From NCBI GenBank assembly GCA_041652575.1, contig JBAZHC010000001.1:248001-312000 (forward strand): a stretch of 64,000 nucleotides of DNA, read 5' to 3'. The position numbers and the translations under genes are program-made. The DNA is from Phycisphaerae bacterium. Its GTDB lineage: Bacteria > Planctomycetota > Phycisphaerae > Sedimentisphaerales > UBA12454. Numbering within the stretch: the first letter of the stretch is position 1; the number at the start of each line of letters is the position of its first letter. Positions 22,434 through 30,486 of this stretch are shown here, in pieces. The notes beneath the pieces were generated by a model. That model searched no databases, was not told the origin of the DNA, and saw only the letters and a program-made list of their open reading frames with translations.

Positions 22434-23801
22434 ATGTTAATTATCAATGGTATCAATAGCGGACAGGTATTACAGCGGAACAGAAAAAATTTTTCCGAAA
22501 CCCTGATAAAAGGAACGGCCAAATCTGCAGGCGTTATCAGCGTTAAGGTTGTCCAAAAAGGCAAAACGCTTAAAGGATTTAATTTCAAAAAACTGACCAG
22601 GCTGAAAAAAGGCTCTTTCCAGTTCAAACTTACCGGCATTCCCACATGCGGACCTTACCAGATAATTTTCAAATTCACTTCCGCTAAAGACTTGGACACA
22701 ATTTTGGAATTTAATAATATACTCGTCGGCGATGTCTGGATTCTCGCAGGCCAGTCGAATATGGAAGGCTGCGGCTTTATCAGGTACGCCGCCAAACCTC
22801 ATCCGCTTGTCCGTGCCTTTTATATGAATGACAAATGGGCCGCAGCCCAAGACCCGATTCACAACCTTTACGACTCGATTGACCCTGTACACGCGGCTCT
22901 TTGCGGCGGCGCAAATCCCATCAGGAATAAAAAGAAAGGCACAGGTCCAGGCGTGGCATTTGGAAAAGAAATGTATCGTCTAACCGGCGCCCCGCAGGGC
23001 CTTCTCTGCTGCGCTCACGGCGGAACTTCAATGTCGCAGTGGAATCCAGCTCTTAAAAAACATAAAAACAAAAGTCTTTATGGCGCGCTTTTAAGACGAT
23101 TCGAAAAGAACGGCTCAAATGTTGCCGGTATTCTCTGGTATCAGGGCTGTTCCGACACGGACTCATCGGAAAAAGTCTCGCTCTACACGAAAAGAATGAA
23201 AAAATTAGTCGCCTCTTTTCGAAAAGATTTGGGTATTACAGGGTTGCCTTTTGTAATGGCCCAGATTTCGAGAGTCGCAAAGTGTTCGCAGTCCGCCATC
23301 GGCTGGAATAACATTCAAAATCAGCAGAGGCTTTTGCCGAAGGTAATAAAAAATCTTATACTCGTTTCAGCGATAGACCTTTCTATGGATGACGAAATTC
23401 ACATCGGCGGCAGAGACCAGCAGCGCCTCGGCAAAAGATTTGCCGATGCCGTGTATTTCCGAAAGGGTAAAAAGCAGATTGAATTAAAATCCATTCGCAG
23501 AAAAATCAATAAATACAAAGACACTGTTGATATTGAAGTTGTATTTTCGAATGTCGCCGGCTCTCTTCAGTCCGCCGGTCATCCGTCCGGTTTTAAGGTA
23601 GTTCATTTCGACGGCAGTTTATGCGATTCGATTTACAATATAAAACTTCAGGGTTCTAAAATTACGGTTTGTACTTCACTGCCCGCCGCCAATCCTCATC
23701 TGATTTTTCTCCATTACGGTTTCGGCGCGATGCCTTACTGCAACATTACCGACAGTGCCGGCCGTTCGTTGCCGGTATTCGGACCTATTAAAGTAAAATG
23801 A
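22434..23801 (+). CDS. SGNH-fold carbohydrate esterase, sialate O-acetylesterase-like
   Basis: 455 aa from the ATG at 22434 (AAGGGA at 22422-22427). The catalytic block DVWILAGQSNMEGCGF contains the GQSNMEG motif of the SASA/CE6-like esterases, and ILWYQGCSDTD lies further on. A late segment has DDEIHIGGRDQQRLGKRFAD, where the catalytic His is expected. An N-terminal beta domain (about 1-90) precedes it. No signal peptide is seen, so it may be cytoplasmic or exported by another route. The probable substrate is an acetylated polysaccharide; sialic acid itself is not implied. Confidence 0.78.
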   Translation: MLIINGINSGQVLQRNRKNFSETLIKGTAKSAGVISVKVVQKGKTLKGFNFKKLTRLKKGSFQFKLTGIPTCGPYQIIFKFTSAKDLDTILEFNNILVGDVWILAGQSNMEGCGFIRYAAKPHPLVRAFYMNDKWAAAQDPIHNLYDSIDPVHAALCGGANPIRNKKKGTGPGVAFGKEMYRLTGAPQGLLCCAHGGTSMSQWNPALKKHKNKSLYGALLRRFEKNGSNVAGILWYQGCSDTDSSEKVSLYTKRMKKLVASFRKDLGITGLPFVMAQISRVAKCSQSAIGWNNIQNQQRLLPKVIKNLILVSAIDLSMDDEIHIGGRDQQRLGKRFADAVYFRKGKKQIELKSIRRKINKYKDTVDIEVVFSNVAGSLQSAGHPSGFKVVHFDGSLCDSIYNIKLQGSKITVCTSLPAANPHLIFLHYGFGAMPYCNITDSAGRSLPVFGPIKVK

Positions 23802-23811
23802 TGAGGCTTTT

Positions 23812-24162
23812 ATGACGCAGGAAAATAATTGTGATTTGATAAACCGCAAATGCGTTCCATGTCAGGGTGGTATCGAACCTTTGAAAGGCGCCGACCTTGC
23901 CGCTCTTGCCGCGCAGCTTCCCGCAGGCTGGCAGATAATCAATGAGCATCAGCTCGAAAAAACATTCAAATTTAAAAATTTCAAACTTGCCCTCGATTTC
24001 GTCAATAAAGTCGGCGCACTGGCCGAGGAAATCGGCCATCATCCCGATATTAACTTCGGCTGGGGCAGGGCAAAACTTACTCTCTGGACTCACAAAATCA
24101 ACGGCCTGCACACAAACGATTTCATCTTTGCCGCCAAAGCCGACAGCCTTTATCAGTATTGA
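23812..24162 (+). CDS. phhB: Pterin-4a-carbinolamine dehydratase
   Basis: 116 aa. The family core LALDFVNKVGALAEEIGHHP, DINFGWGRAKLTLWTHKING and LHTNDFIFAAKAD includes the HHP and W-T-H motifs that form the pterin site. The enzyme dehydrates 4a-hydroxytetrahydrobiopterin; in bacteria without phenylalanine hydroxylase it may serve molybdopterin or other pterin metabolism. The N-terminal CDLINRKCVPCQGGIEPL is a common extension. It starts 10 bp after the esterase gene. Confidence 0.9.
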   Translation: MTQENNCDLINRKCVPCQGGIEPLKGADLAALAAQLPAGWQIINEHQLEKTFKFKNFKLALDFVNKVGALAEEIGHHPDINFGWGRAKLTLWTHKINGLHTNDFIFAAKADSLYQY

Positions 24163-24241
24163 AAAAGCACTTCCTGAAACCAAATATTTTGCGCGTAAAT
24201 CCTTTACAATAAACGATTTAAAGAAAAAAACACACCTTTTT

Positions 24242-24270
24242 TTGCTTTTTAGCCAATCATTTGTTATAAT
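24242..24270 (+). promoter_or_regulatory. Candidate sigma-70 promoter
   Basis: TTGCTT (24242-24247) and TATAAT (24265-24270) with 17-bp spacing. It sits 36 bp upstream of the 34-codon reading frame, and a terminator follows at 24451. Confidence 0.6.
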
Positions 24271-24305
24271 GCGGTTAATAATTAATGGCATTTAAGGGTT
24301 TTCGC

Positions 24306-24410
24306 ATGGCAAAAATCAGAAGTTTTTATTACGGCATTTGGCTTCCGTTTACTTTCAATAAGAAGCGGATTCTGATGCTTGCCATCGCCAGTTACATAGC
24401 TTTGTGTTAA
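24306..24410 (+). CDS. Small hydrophobic peptide, 34 aa
   Basis: A 34-codon reading frame, MAKIRSFYYGIWLPFTFN then KKRILMLAIASYIALC, with AAGGG at 24294-24298 placed 7 nt before the ATG. The second half could span a membrane. With the promoter at 24242-24270 and the terminator at 24451-24476 it forms a complete short transcription unit of about 200 nt. No family is recognised. It could also be a non-coding RNA in which the open frame is incidental. Confidence 0.45.
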   Translation: MAKIRSFYYGIWLPFTFNKKRILMLAIASYIALC

Positions 24411-24450
24411 TTTCGCACAGTTGCGCCCGGTGATATCAATATAATTTGCG

Positions 24451-24476
24451 GCCGGCTTTAAGCCGGCTGTTTTTTT
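24451..24476 (+). terminator. Rho-independent terminator
   Basis: GCCGGC (24451-24456), loop TTTAA, GCCGGC (24462-24467), followed by TGTTTTTTT. It closes the short transcription unit of the 34-codon frame. Confidence 0.8.
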
Positions 24477-24518
24477 GCGCCTATCTTATTTGACATTATC
24501 ATATTTTTTATTTATTTT

Positions 24519-24550
24519 CTCTGTGACCTCTGTGACCTCTGTGGCTATAA
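24519..24550. repeat. CTCTGTGAC tandem repeat ahead of hldD
   Basis: Three units of 9 bp, CTCTGTGAC, CTCTGTGAC and CTCTGTGGC, followed by TATAATAATAAATAATAAT and one more CTCTGTGGC. It is the inverse of the CACAGAG repeat at 4093. The hldD start lies 30 bp beyond. Confidence 0.7.
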
Positions 24551-24581
24551 TAATAAATAATAATTTCTCTGTGGCGGTTTT

Positions 24582-25550
24582 ATGATAATTGTAACTGGCG
24601 GTTCTGGTTTTATTGGCTCAGCGTTGGTCGCGGGTCTTAACGCCAGGGGCATTACGGACATTCTGATTGTTGACATCCTCGGCAAAGATGAAAAGTGGAA
24701 GAACCTTCGCAATCTTCGCTTTACCGATTACATAGAATCCGATGATTTCCTTAACCTTATTTCCGCCGGCAGATTGAATTTACCCGTTAAGGCGATTTTT
24801 CATCTCGGCGCCTGTTCATCGACTACCGAGACTGACGCCTCGTATCTGATTAAAAATAATTTCGAATATTCGAAGACCGCCGCGGCCTTTGCCGTCGATA
24901 AAAAAGCCCGTTTCGTTTACGCCTCCAGTGCAGCCACTTATGGCGACGGCGCGAAAGGCTTCAGCGATGACGAATCGAAACTGGCCCAGCTTCAGCCGTT
25001 GAATATGTACGGCTATTCCAAGCAGATGTTTGACCTCTGGGCGCAGGATAACGGAATGCTGAATAAAATCGTCGGCCTTAAATATTTCAATGTCTTTGGC
25101 CCAAATGAATATCACAAGGCCGATATGCGGAGTTTCGTCTTAAAAGGTTTCCAGCAGATAAAGCAGACTGGCAAAGTCAAACTTTTCAAATCGTACAAGC
25201 CCGATTACGCCGACGGCGGCCAGAGACGCGATTTCCTTTACGTCAGGGACGCCGTCGATATGACGCTGTTTTTCCTTGATAACAAAAAAGCCAGCGGCAT
25301 TTTCAATATCGGCACCGGCAACGCCCGCAGTTGGCTCGACCTGGCCGGCGCTCTCTTTGCCGCGATGGATTTGAATCCTGATATTGAGTTTATTGATATG
25401 CCCTCGAATGTTCGCGCCCATTATCAGTATTTCACTCAGGCCGACATCGGCAAAATCTGCGCCGCCGGCTATAAGAAGGACATTACCCCTCTCGAAGACG
25501 CCGTCAAAGATTACGTGCAGAATTATTTACAGCCTGACAAATATTTATAA
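24582..25550 (+). CDS. hldD: ADP-L-glycero-D-manno-heptose 6-epimerase
   Basis: 322 aa, an extended SDR enzyme. The NADP-binding motif is TGGSGFIGSALV at the very N-terminus, HLGACSSTTETD lies in the middle, and the catalytic Tyr/Lys is in MYGYSKQMFD (about 146-155). FNVFGPNEYHKADMRSF and GGQRRDFLYVRDAVD are characteristic of HldD. It makes the L-glycero-heptose precursor used in LPS inner core, which supports an LPS-bearing outer membrane. No other heptose genes are adjacent. Confidence 0.9.
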   Translation: MIIVTGGSGFIGSALVAGLNARGITDILIVDILGKDEKWKNLRNLRFTDYIESDDFLNLISAGRLNLPVKAIFHLGACSSTTETDASYLIKNNFEYSKTAAAFAVDKKARFVYASSAATYGDGAKGFSDDESKLAQLQPLNMYGYSKQMFDLWAQDNGMLNKIVGLKYFNVFGPNEYHKADMRSFVLKGFQQIKQTGKVKLFKSYKPDYADGGQRRDFLYVRDAVDMTLFFLDNKKASGIFNIGTGNARSWLDLAGALFAAMDLNPDIEFIDMPSNVRAHYQYFTQADIGKICAAGYKKDITPLEDAVKDYVQNYLQPDKYL

Positions 25551-25701
25551 AAAAATATTGTGTCGAATGTAAAACAATCCTCAATGGCCGGTTAATTTTC
25601 CTTGATGAACTCAGGAAATCACTCAAATCTTATTTTTGAAGAAACGCGACTAAGTGTCTGTTAATCATAGACTTACTGCAAAAACAAATAAAAGATTTTG
25701 A

Positions 25702-25731
25702 TTGACATAAAATCCCCCCTGATAGTATCAT
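25702..25731 (+). promoter_or_regulatory. Candidate sigma-70 promoter of the first PEP-CTERM gene
   Basis: TTGACA (25702-25707) and TATCAT (25726-25731), spacing 18 bp. The gene starts at 25804 with AAGGAG at 25792-25797. Confidence 0.5.
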
Positions 25732-25803
25732 AATGGTACATTGATTTCGCTTAAAGTATGATGGAGAGACAAGTACGCGAATATTTTTGAGGAAGGAGTT
25801 TTT

Positions 25804-26460
25804 ATGAAGAAGACAATTCTTACAATCAATTTTTTTGTGTTGCTTTGTGTTTTGCTCTGCGCATCGCAAAGCATTGCCTCGTATGTAGGTTCCAGTCCTA
25901 ACCTGCCTCCGCTGGACGGCCAATACGTCAGCGTGGATCAATGGCATAGTTATTATGGAATGGGGATTTACATCGCTAACGCCGTACACTATGGATTTTC
26001 AGCTTCATTCGCGCCTCCGCCTGTCGGCCAAACGGATACACATTTGTTTGATTCGCTGGTGGATTTAGAGGTATCTGTCGATGCAGGAGCAACGTTTACG
26101 CCTTTCACGGTTTCAGCGCCGGTAACCGTCAGGATTCAGGGTGTCAGCTATATAGAAAACACCGGCACATACAGCACCGAGATACTTTCAATGAATATTT
26201 CAGGTAGTCCGTTGCCAGCGGGAGTTATGCTTCGCGAAAGTCCGACACTTTCATCTTCCGGCCAGACAATCATCGAGGATTTAGGCGGAGGCCAATATCA
26301 GATTGAGAGTTTCTTCGATGTTTATACCGAACTTTCTATAGATGGCGGAGTGACCTGGCTGCCGGATTTGTATGCGCCGGTTCGTATGGAACTCATCCCT
26401 GAACCTGCGACGATTTCCCTGCTGACCATCGGCATTTTCGGTTTGATTCGCCGCAAATAA
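25804..26460 (+). CDS. PEP-CTERM-anchored exported protein
   Basis: 218 aa with a signal peptide (ILTINFFVLLCVLLCASQSIA). The C-terminal tail IPEPATISLLTIGIFGLIRRK has the PEP motif, a membrane helix and basic end recognised by exosortase. The middle is beta-rich with no recognised domain (SSPNLPPLDGQYVSVDQWH). Such proteins are exported and processed at the envelope, often together with exopolysaccharide. No exosortase gene is in the window. Its own promoter and terminator suggest a single-gene transcript. Confidence 0.82.
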   Translation: MKKTILTINFFVLLCVLLCASQSIASYVGSSPNLPPLDGQYVSVDQWHSYYGMGIYIANAVHYGFSASFAPPPVGQTDTHLFDSLVDLEVSVDAGATFTPFTVSAPVTVRIQGVSYIENTGTYSTEILSMNISGSPLPAGVMLRESPTLSSSGQTIIEDLGGGQYQIESFFDVYTELSIDGGVTWLPDLYAPVRMELIPEPATISLLTIGIFGLIRRK

Positions 26461-26482
26461 TTTTTCGTCTATGGGTTTCAAA

Positions 26483-26516
26483 GCCTCCGAGCGATAATGG
26501 TGCCGGAGGCTTTTTT
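26483..26516 (+). terminator. Rho-independent terminator after the PEP-CTERM gene
   Basis: GCCTCCG (26483-26489) pairs with CGGAGGC (26504-26510), followed by TTTTTTG. Confidence 0.85.
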
Positions 26517-26581
26517 GTTTGCCTTCAAGAAGGGCATTTCCTCAATGACAAAATCCGCGTTTTTTGATATAATGATTTTCT

Positions 26582-28381
26582 ATGTCGAAATCGCAAAACA
26601 TATTTCTTCCCGCGACCGAAAAGGAAATGAAGTCTATGGGCTGGGCCGCCCCCGACGTCATTCTCGTTACCGGCGATGCCTACGTTGACCATCCCTCTTT
26701 TGGCGTCGCACTGATTGGCCGATGGCTCCAAAGCAAGGGCTTCCATGTCGCCATCCTGCCGCAGCCCGATTGGAAAAGTGCCGATGCGTTCAGAATCTTC
26801 GGCCCTCCCCGCCTTTTCTGGGGTATCACTTCCGGCTCGATTGATTCGCGCCTCAACAACTATACATCGCTCGGCCACAAACGCAGAGAAGATGTTTACT
26901 CTCCCGCAGGTGTCCTCGGCCTTCGTCCCGACAAACCTCTGCTCGTTTATGCCGCCCGCGCCAGAGAAGCATTTAAAGGAATACCTATTATCCTCGGCGG
27001 ACTTGAGGCAAGCCTTAAGCGTCTCGTCCATTTCGATTATATCGAAAACCAGCTCAAGCGTTCCGTCCTCATCGACGCAAAAGCCGATATGCTTGTCCAC
27101 GGTATGGGCGAACTTGCGATTCTCGAAATCGCAAAAAGACTCGACGCAGGCAAATCGATAAGAGAAATCACCGATGTCCCCGGCACAGCATATCCGGTCT
27201 TCAAAGACGTAATCCCTCCGGCAGATACCGTAGAGCTTCCCTCGTTCGAGCAGCAAAAAGAAAATCCCGCCCTCGTTATGGAAGCGCATTTAAAATATCA
27301 ATTGGTTAGCCCCCAGGCCTGTCCTGGGGGGGCAGTCATTCAGGACCAGGGCGCAGGAAAAATCGTCGTTATGCCTCCCGCCGCGCCGCTCGACGAAAAA
27401 ACAATGGACGAAATTTACGCCCTGCCATTTACCAAACGTTCGCACCCGATGTACGACAGCCTCGGCGGCGTCCCAGCTCTTGAGCCGGTGCAGTGTTCGA
27501 TAACGACTCATCGCGGCTGCTTCGGCGGCTGTTCCTTCTGCTCGCTCTATTTCCATCAGGGCAAACACATCTCCAGCCGGTCCATAAATTCCATTCTCGA
27601 TGAGGCCGAAAGACTCAGTAAAGAAAAATTCTTCCACGGCACAATCTCCGACATCGGCGGCCCAACCGCAAATATGTATGGTATGAGCTGTGGAAATGAT
27701 AAATCTTGTCAGAGGGCAAGCTGCCTGTTTCCATCGCCGTGTAAATTCCTCAACGCCGATTACACGAAGCTCTTAAAATTGATGAATGAGATTCTAAAAT
27801 GGGCAAACTCCGGCAAGCGGAAAATCAACGTTTACGTCGCCTCCGGCGTAAGGCACGATTTGGCCCTGCTCAGCAGCGAGTATATTAATTTATTGGCCGC
27901 TCATTTCGTTGGCGGCCATTTAAAAGTCGCCCCCGAGCATTCCTGCCCGCCTGTATTGGCTCTTATGGGCAAGTGTCCGATTGAATTGCTCGATGAATTT
28001 GAAGATAAATTCCTTGCCGCCTCTAAAAAGGCCGGCAGGCAGCAGTATCTTGTTCCTTATTTCATCAGTTCTCACCCCGGCTCGACGTCCGACGACGCTG
28101 TAAAACTTATGGAGTATCTGTTGAAAAAGAATTGGCGTTTGGAGCAGGTTCAGGATTTTACACCTGTGCCGCTGACGCTTTCGACTGCGATGTATGTTTC
28201 GGGTATTGATGCTAAGGGAAAGAAGATATTTGTGCCGAAGGGCCACAGCGAAAAGAATCTGCAACTCGCTCTTTTGCAGTTCGCCCGTCCTGAAAACCAG
28301 AGAATGCTGATAAACTTCTTTTCCTCTAAAGGAAGAAAAGATTTAATTGCGAAAATAAAACAACCCCGCCGCCGTGATTAA
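26582..28381 (+). CDS. ygiQ: YgiQ-family radical SAM protein
   Basis: 599 aa. The N-terminal domain DVILVTGDAYVDHPSFG, then GRWLQSKGFHVAILPQPDW and FGPPRLFWGITSGSIDSRLN, is diagnostic of the YgiQ family. The radical SAM cluster is CFGGCSFC (CxxxCxxC, about residues 313-320), preceded by TTHRG. Substrate is unknown; the family binds one 4Fe-4S cluster and SAM. An in-frame palindrome at 27306-27332 encodes SPQACPGGAV near residue 245, between the N-terminal and radical SAM domains, probably in a linker loop. The start lacks a strong ribosome binding site. Confidence 0.88.
   Translation: MSKSQNIFLPATEKEMKSMGWAAPDVILVTGDAYVDHPSFGVALIGRWLQSKGFHVAILPQPDWKSADAFRIFGPPRLFWGITSGSIDSRLNNYTSLGHKRREDVYSPAGVLGLRPDKPLLVYAARAREAFKGIPIILGGLEASLKRLVHFDYIENQLKRSVLIDAKADMLVHGMGELAILEIAKRLDAGKSIREITDVPGTAYPVFKDVIPPADTVELPSFEQQKENPALVMEAHLKYQLVSPQACPGGAVIQDQGAGKIVVMPPAAPLDEKTMDEIYALPFTKRSHPMYDSLGGVPALEPVQCSITTHRGCFGGCSFCSLYFHQGKHISSRSINSILDEAERLSKEKFFHGTISDIGGPTANMYGMSCGNDKSCQRASCLFPSPCKFLNADYTKLLKLMNEILKWANSGKRKINVYVASGVRHDLALLSSEYINLLAAHFVGGHLKVAPEHSCPPVLALMGKCPIELLDEFEDKFLAASKKAGRQQYLVPYFISSHPGSTSDDAVKLMEYLLKKNWRLEQVQDFTPVPLTLSTAMYVSGIDAKGKKIFVPKGHSEKNLQLALLQFARPENQRMLINFFSSKGRKDLIAKIKQPRRRD
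27306..27332. repeat. In-frame GC palindrome inside the YgiQ gene
   Basis: TTAG then CCCCCAGG-CCTGT-CCTGGGGG, in the opposite orientation to the copies in portal, mnmE and addB, which end in CTAA. The reading frame is preserved. Confidence 0.75.
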
Positions 28382-28401
28382 CCCCCGGACCTGTGCCGGG
28401 G
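28382..28401. repeat. GC palindrome after the YgiQ gene
   Basis: CCCCGG-ACCTGTG-CCGGGG, immediately behind the stop codon. It is similar to the in-frame family but without the CTAAAC tail. It might stabilise the mRNA end; there is no T-run. Confidence 0.6.
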
Positions 28402-28470
28402 ATTATGGTTTTGAAATATAGATATTCGAGGATATATCAGAAGAATTAGAAAAATAGCAAAGGAGAGATT

Positions 28471-28770
28471 ATGCGTAAAAGAAATTGGTTGGTTGAAGAT
28501 AACATAGTTGCCCTTTATATAGCATTACATCATTATAAAGATTTGAAATATGATATTGATAATATTAGGGAACTCATACCTCACAAGGGTTTTCCAATGC
28601 GAATTCAAAACTATAAAGCCATTCATACCAAGGGAGAAAAAGGACTCAATGCTGGCTTAAAATCTCCACTGTTTAATGAGCTTTATGATATTTTTAATGG
28701 GTTAGAGCGGGAAAAACTGGCTAAGCTCGTAAATTCTATTTTGAAAGTTAAATCAAAAATTACAATATAA
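28471..28770 (+). CDS. Hypothetical protein, AT-rich
   Basis: 99 aa, helical and basic, containing NWLVEDNIVALYIALHHYKD, IRELIPHKGFPMRIQNYKAI and, at the end, LAKLVNSILKVKSKI. No family is recognised, although the first half recalls small proteins encoded with restriction or defence genes. The ribosome binding site AAAGGAGAG (28459-28467) is good. Base composition is lower in GC than in the flanking housekeeping genes, as in the next gene, suggesting acquisition. Confidence 0.5.
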   Translation: MRKRNWLVEDNIVALYIALHHYKDLKYDIDNIRELIPHKGFPMRIQNYKAIHTKGEKGLNAGLKSPLFNELYDIFNGLEREKLAKLVNSILKVKSKITI

Positions 28771-28954
28771 TAATAGGGAATAATAAAGAACGTTTGCCTG
28801 TTTTTTATGCCTTGCTTCGCCAAGCTTTCCCCGCTATAATTACTCCGATTCCTTGAGGAGGCAGCAACGGAAGTTCAAGTATCAAAAATTAAAATGTAAA
28901 ATGACAATGTAAAGCGAAGAGATAAAAAACGCTTTTTGTGGAGAATAAAAAAAT

Positions 28955-29572
28955 ATGAGTCCAACAATGTGGCAAAGTATTTTTACTTATCTTCTTTGGT
29001 TAGGATTGTTCATTACGGCTATCGGGACAGTAGGTTCTCAATATTTTAGCAAAGAAGTGGAACATGCCAAAGAGCAAGAAACCTCTACTAAAATAGAAAA
29101 TCTGTCCAAACAAAATGAGGAGCTTATTACTGGGAAGAACGCCCTGCTAGAACAAATAGGAAAATATCAACAAGACCTCCAAGAGAAAGAAGAAAAGATT
29201 AGAGACCTTGACAAGAAGGCCAAAATGGCAGGACGAGGTGTGGTGTCAATATATAGTTATAATGGTGTCAAAAGACAAACTTATGGAGGAAATATAAAAG
29301 CCGTTGCAGGAGAAGAATTTGAAATTTTCCAGCAAATGGTAGCTCTTGAACAATCTAAAAAATTTCCTGCACTGATTGAGCTTTGCACACAGCAGATAGG
29401 GAAAACACCAGATTGGCTGACACCCTATTTTTTTCTAGGAGTCGCTCAGGCAAATACAGGTTTAAAGGATGAAGCAATAAAAAATATTCGTTATGTAGTT
29501 GATAATGCCCCCGAAGATCCTGAATATAAGCAGGCTGAAGGAATTCTCAAGCAACTAGAGCAACGGCCTTAA
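28955..29572 (+). CDS. Membrane-anchored coiled-coil protein with TPR-like end
   Basis: 205 aa. A membrane helix (SIFTYLLWLGLFITAIGTVG, about 8-27) is followed by a coiled coil (about 35-90). A C-terminal TPR-like pair (FPALIELCTQQIGKTPDWLT; YFFLGVAQANTGLKDEAIKN) ends the protein. No enzyme motif is seen. AT-rich composition and position beside another unknown suggest a small acquired region. Confidence 0.5.
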   Translation: MSPTMWQSIFTYLLWLGLFITAIGTVGSQYFSKEVEHAKEQETSTKIENLSKQNEELITGKNALLEQIGKYQQDLQEKEEKIRDLDKKAKMAGRGVVSIYSYNGVKRQTYGGNIKAVAGEEFEIFQQMVALEQSKKFPALIELCTQQIGKTPDWLTPYFFLGVAQANTGLKDEAIKNIRYVVDNAPEDPEYKQAEGILKQLEQRP

Positions 29573-30042
29573 TCTTGCAGGAAATAAATAGTGGCCGCCT
29601 GCCCTGTGAAGTGTTTTTTATGCTGCTTCATAGAGTCTCTTAAAACTGTTTCATCAGGGTTTATTTTTCCAGCTATTTTTAATTCTTTTAAAAATCCGCG
29701 TAACCCGTGTAATCCGCGGTTTAATTCGTTTTCTTTCACGCTTTTGTCAACATAATCGTGAAAATTTATAAAAAAACGACAATTTTCACGGTTTCGAGCT
29801 ATAATTATCCCTCAATCGCCTTTTTCGATATTGATTTTTACCTGTTGGTTTTCATGCACTTCTTGCCGCAAACCGCACTATTCTTATTAGACGGTCCCGT
29901 AAAAGTCTGTTTTTATGGCTAAAAATCGTTTTTTTGGAGTTTGCAATATCATTATCCGGCGTTAAATTTAATCACCTTTGGTTGATTTTAGCTTTCCTAT
30001 TTCCCTAAACCATGTACCCTAAACCCTATTACTTTTTTTCCT
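29573..30042. other. Intergenic region upstream of rpmA with dispersed repeats
   Basis: No gene is supported and no rplU is present upstream of rpmA. The region holds ATCCGCG...GTGTAATCCGCGG (29692-29724), TTTTGTCAACATAATC (29742-29757) and the palindrome GTGAAAATT/AATTTTCAC (29758-29766 and 29781-29789). The same order of repeat, conserved block and palindrome occurs at 4879-4965. A CCCTAAACCATGTACCCTAA repeat (30003-30022) recurs at about 30463-30481. Confidence 0.6.
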
Positions 30043-30071
30043 TTGACATCGTTTTTAATTTCTGTTATAAA
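30043..30071 (+). promoter_or_regulatory. Sigma-70-like promoter of rpmA
   Basis: TTGACA (30043-30048), spacer 17 bp, TATAAA (30066-30071). The rpmA start is 54 bp downstream. Confidence 0.75.
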
Positions 30072-30124
30072 ACTGTATTCTAAATTTTAGCAAAAGTATA
30101 AGTTGTTTATTTGAAGGTACTTAC

Positions 30125-30361
30125 ATGGCACATAAAAAAGGACAAGGTTCTTCATCGAATGGACGCGACAGCAATCCGAAAAATCGCGGCGTTAAATTAT
30201 TTGGCGGTCAGGTTGCAAAGACTGGTGCGATTTTAGTTCGTCAGAAGGGTACTATTTTCCAGCCGGGCTTTAACGTTGGTATGGGCAGGGATTTTACGCT
30301 TTTTGCCTTAAAAGATGGCCTCGTAACGTTTAAGGGCAAAAAAGTTCACATTGAAGCGTAA
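30125..30361 (+). CDS. rpmA: 50S ribosomal protein L27
   Basis: 78 aa, full length. AHKKGQGSSSNGRDSNPKNR followed by GVKLFGGQ is the standard bL27 N-terminus, which reaches the peptidyl-transferase centre. The usual partner rplU is not upstream, but obgE follows, so half of the common rplU-rpmA-obgE order is kept. It has its own promoter and terminator. Confidence 0.95.
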   Translation: MAHKKGQGSSSNGRDSNPKNRGVKLFGGQVAKTGAILVRQKGTIFQPGFNVGMGRDFTLFALKDGLVTFKGKKVHIEA

Positions 30362-30409
30362 ATTTCCCCTTGTTTCTTGTCCGCCTTTGGTGTGATTTGA
30401 ATAAGAATA

Positions 30410-30436
30410 AGGATGGCTTAATGCCATCCTTTTTTT
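30410..30436 (+). terminator. Rho-independent terminator after rpmA
   Basis: AGGATGGC-TTAAT-GCCATCCT followed by TTTTTTG. It separates rpmA from obgE transcriptionally. Confidence 0.85.
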
Positions 30437-30486
30437 GTATAGTTGTTTTTGATTTTTAAACCCTAAACCCTGTACCCTAAAATGAT

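Noticed and set aside
26525..27289. Minus-strand frame opposite the YgiQ gene
   Set aside because: The sense strand encodes clear YgiQ motifs throughout; the antisense product is without family features.
29573..30124. rplU hidden upstream of rpmA
   Set aside because: No reading frame with L21 motifs is present in this stretch on either strand; only repeats and the rpmA promoter are seen.
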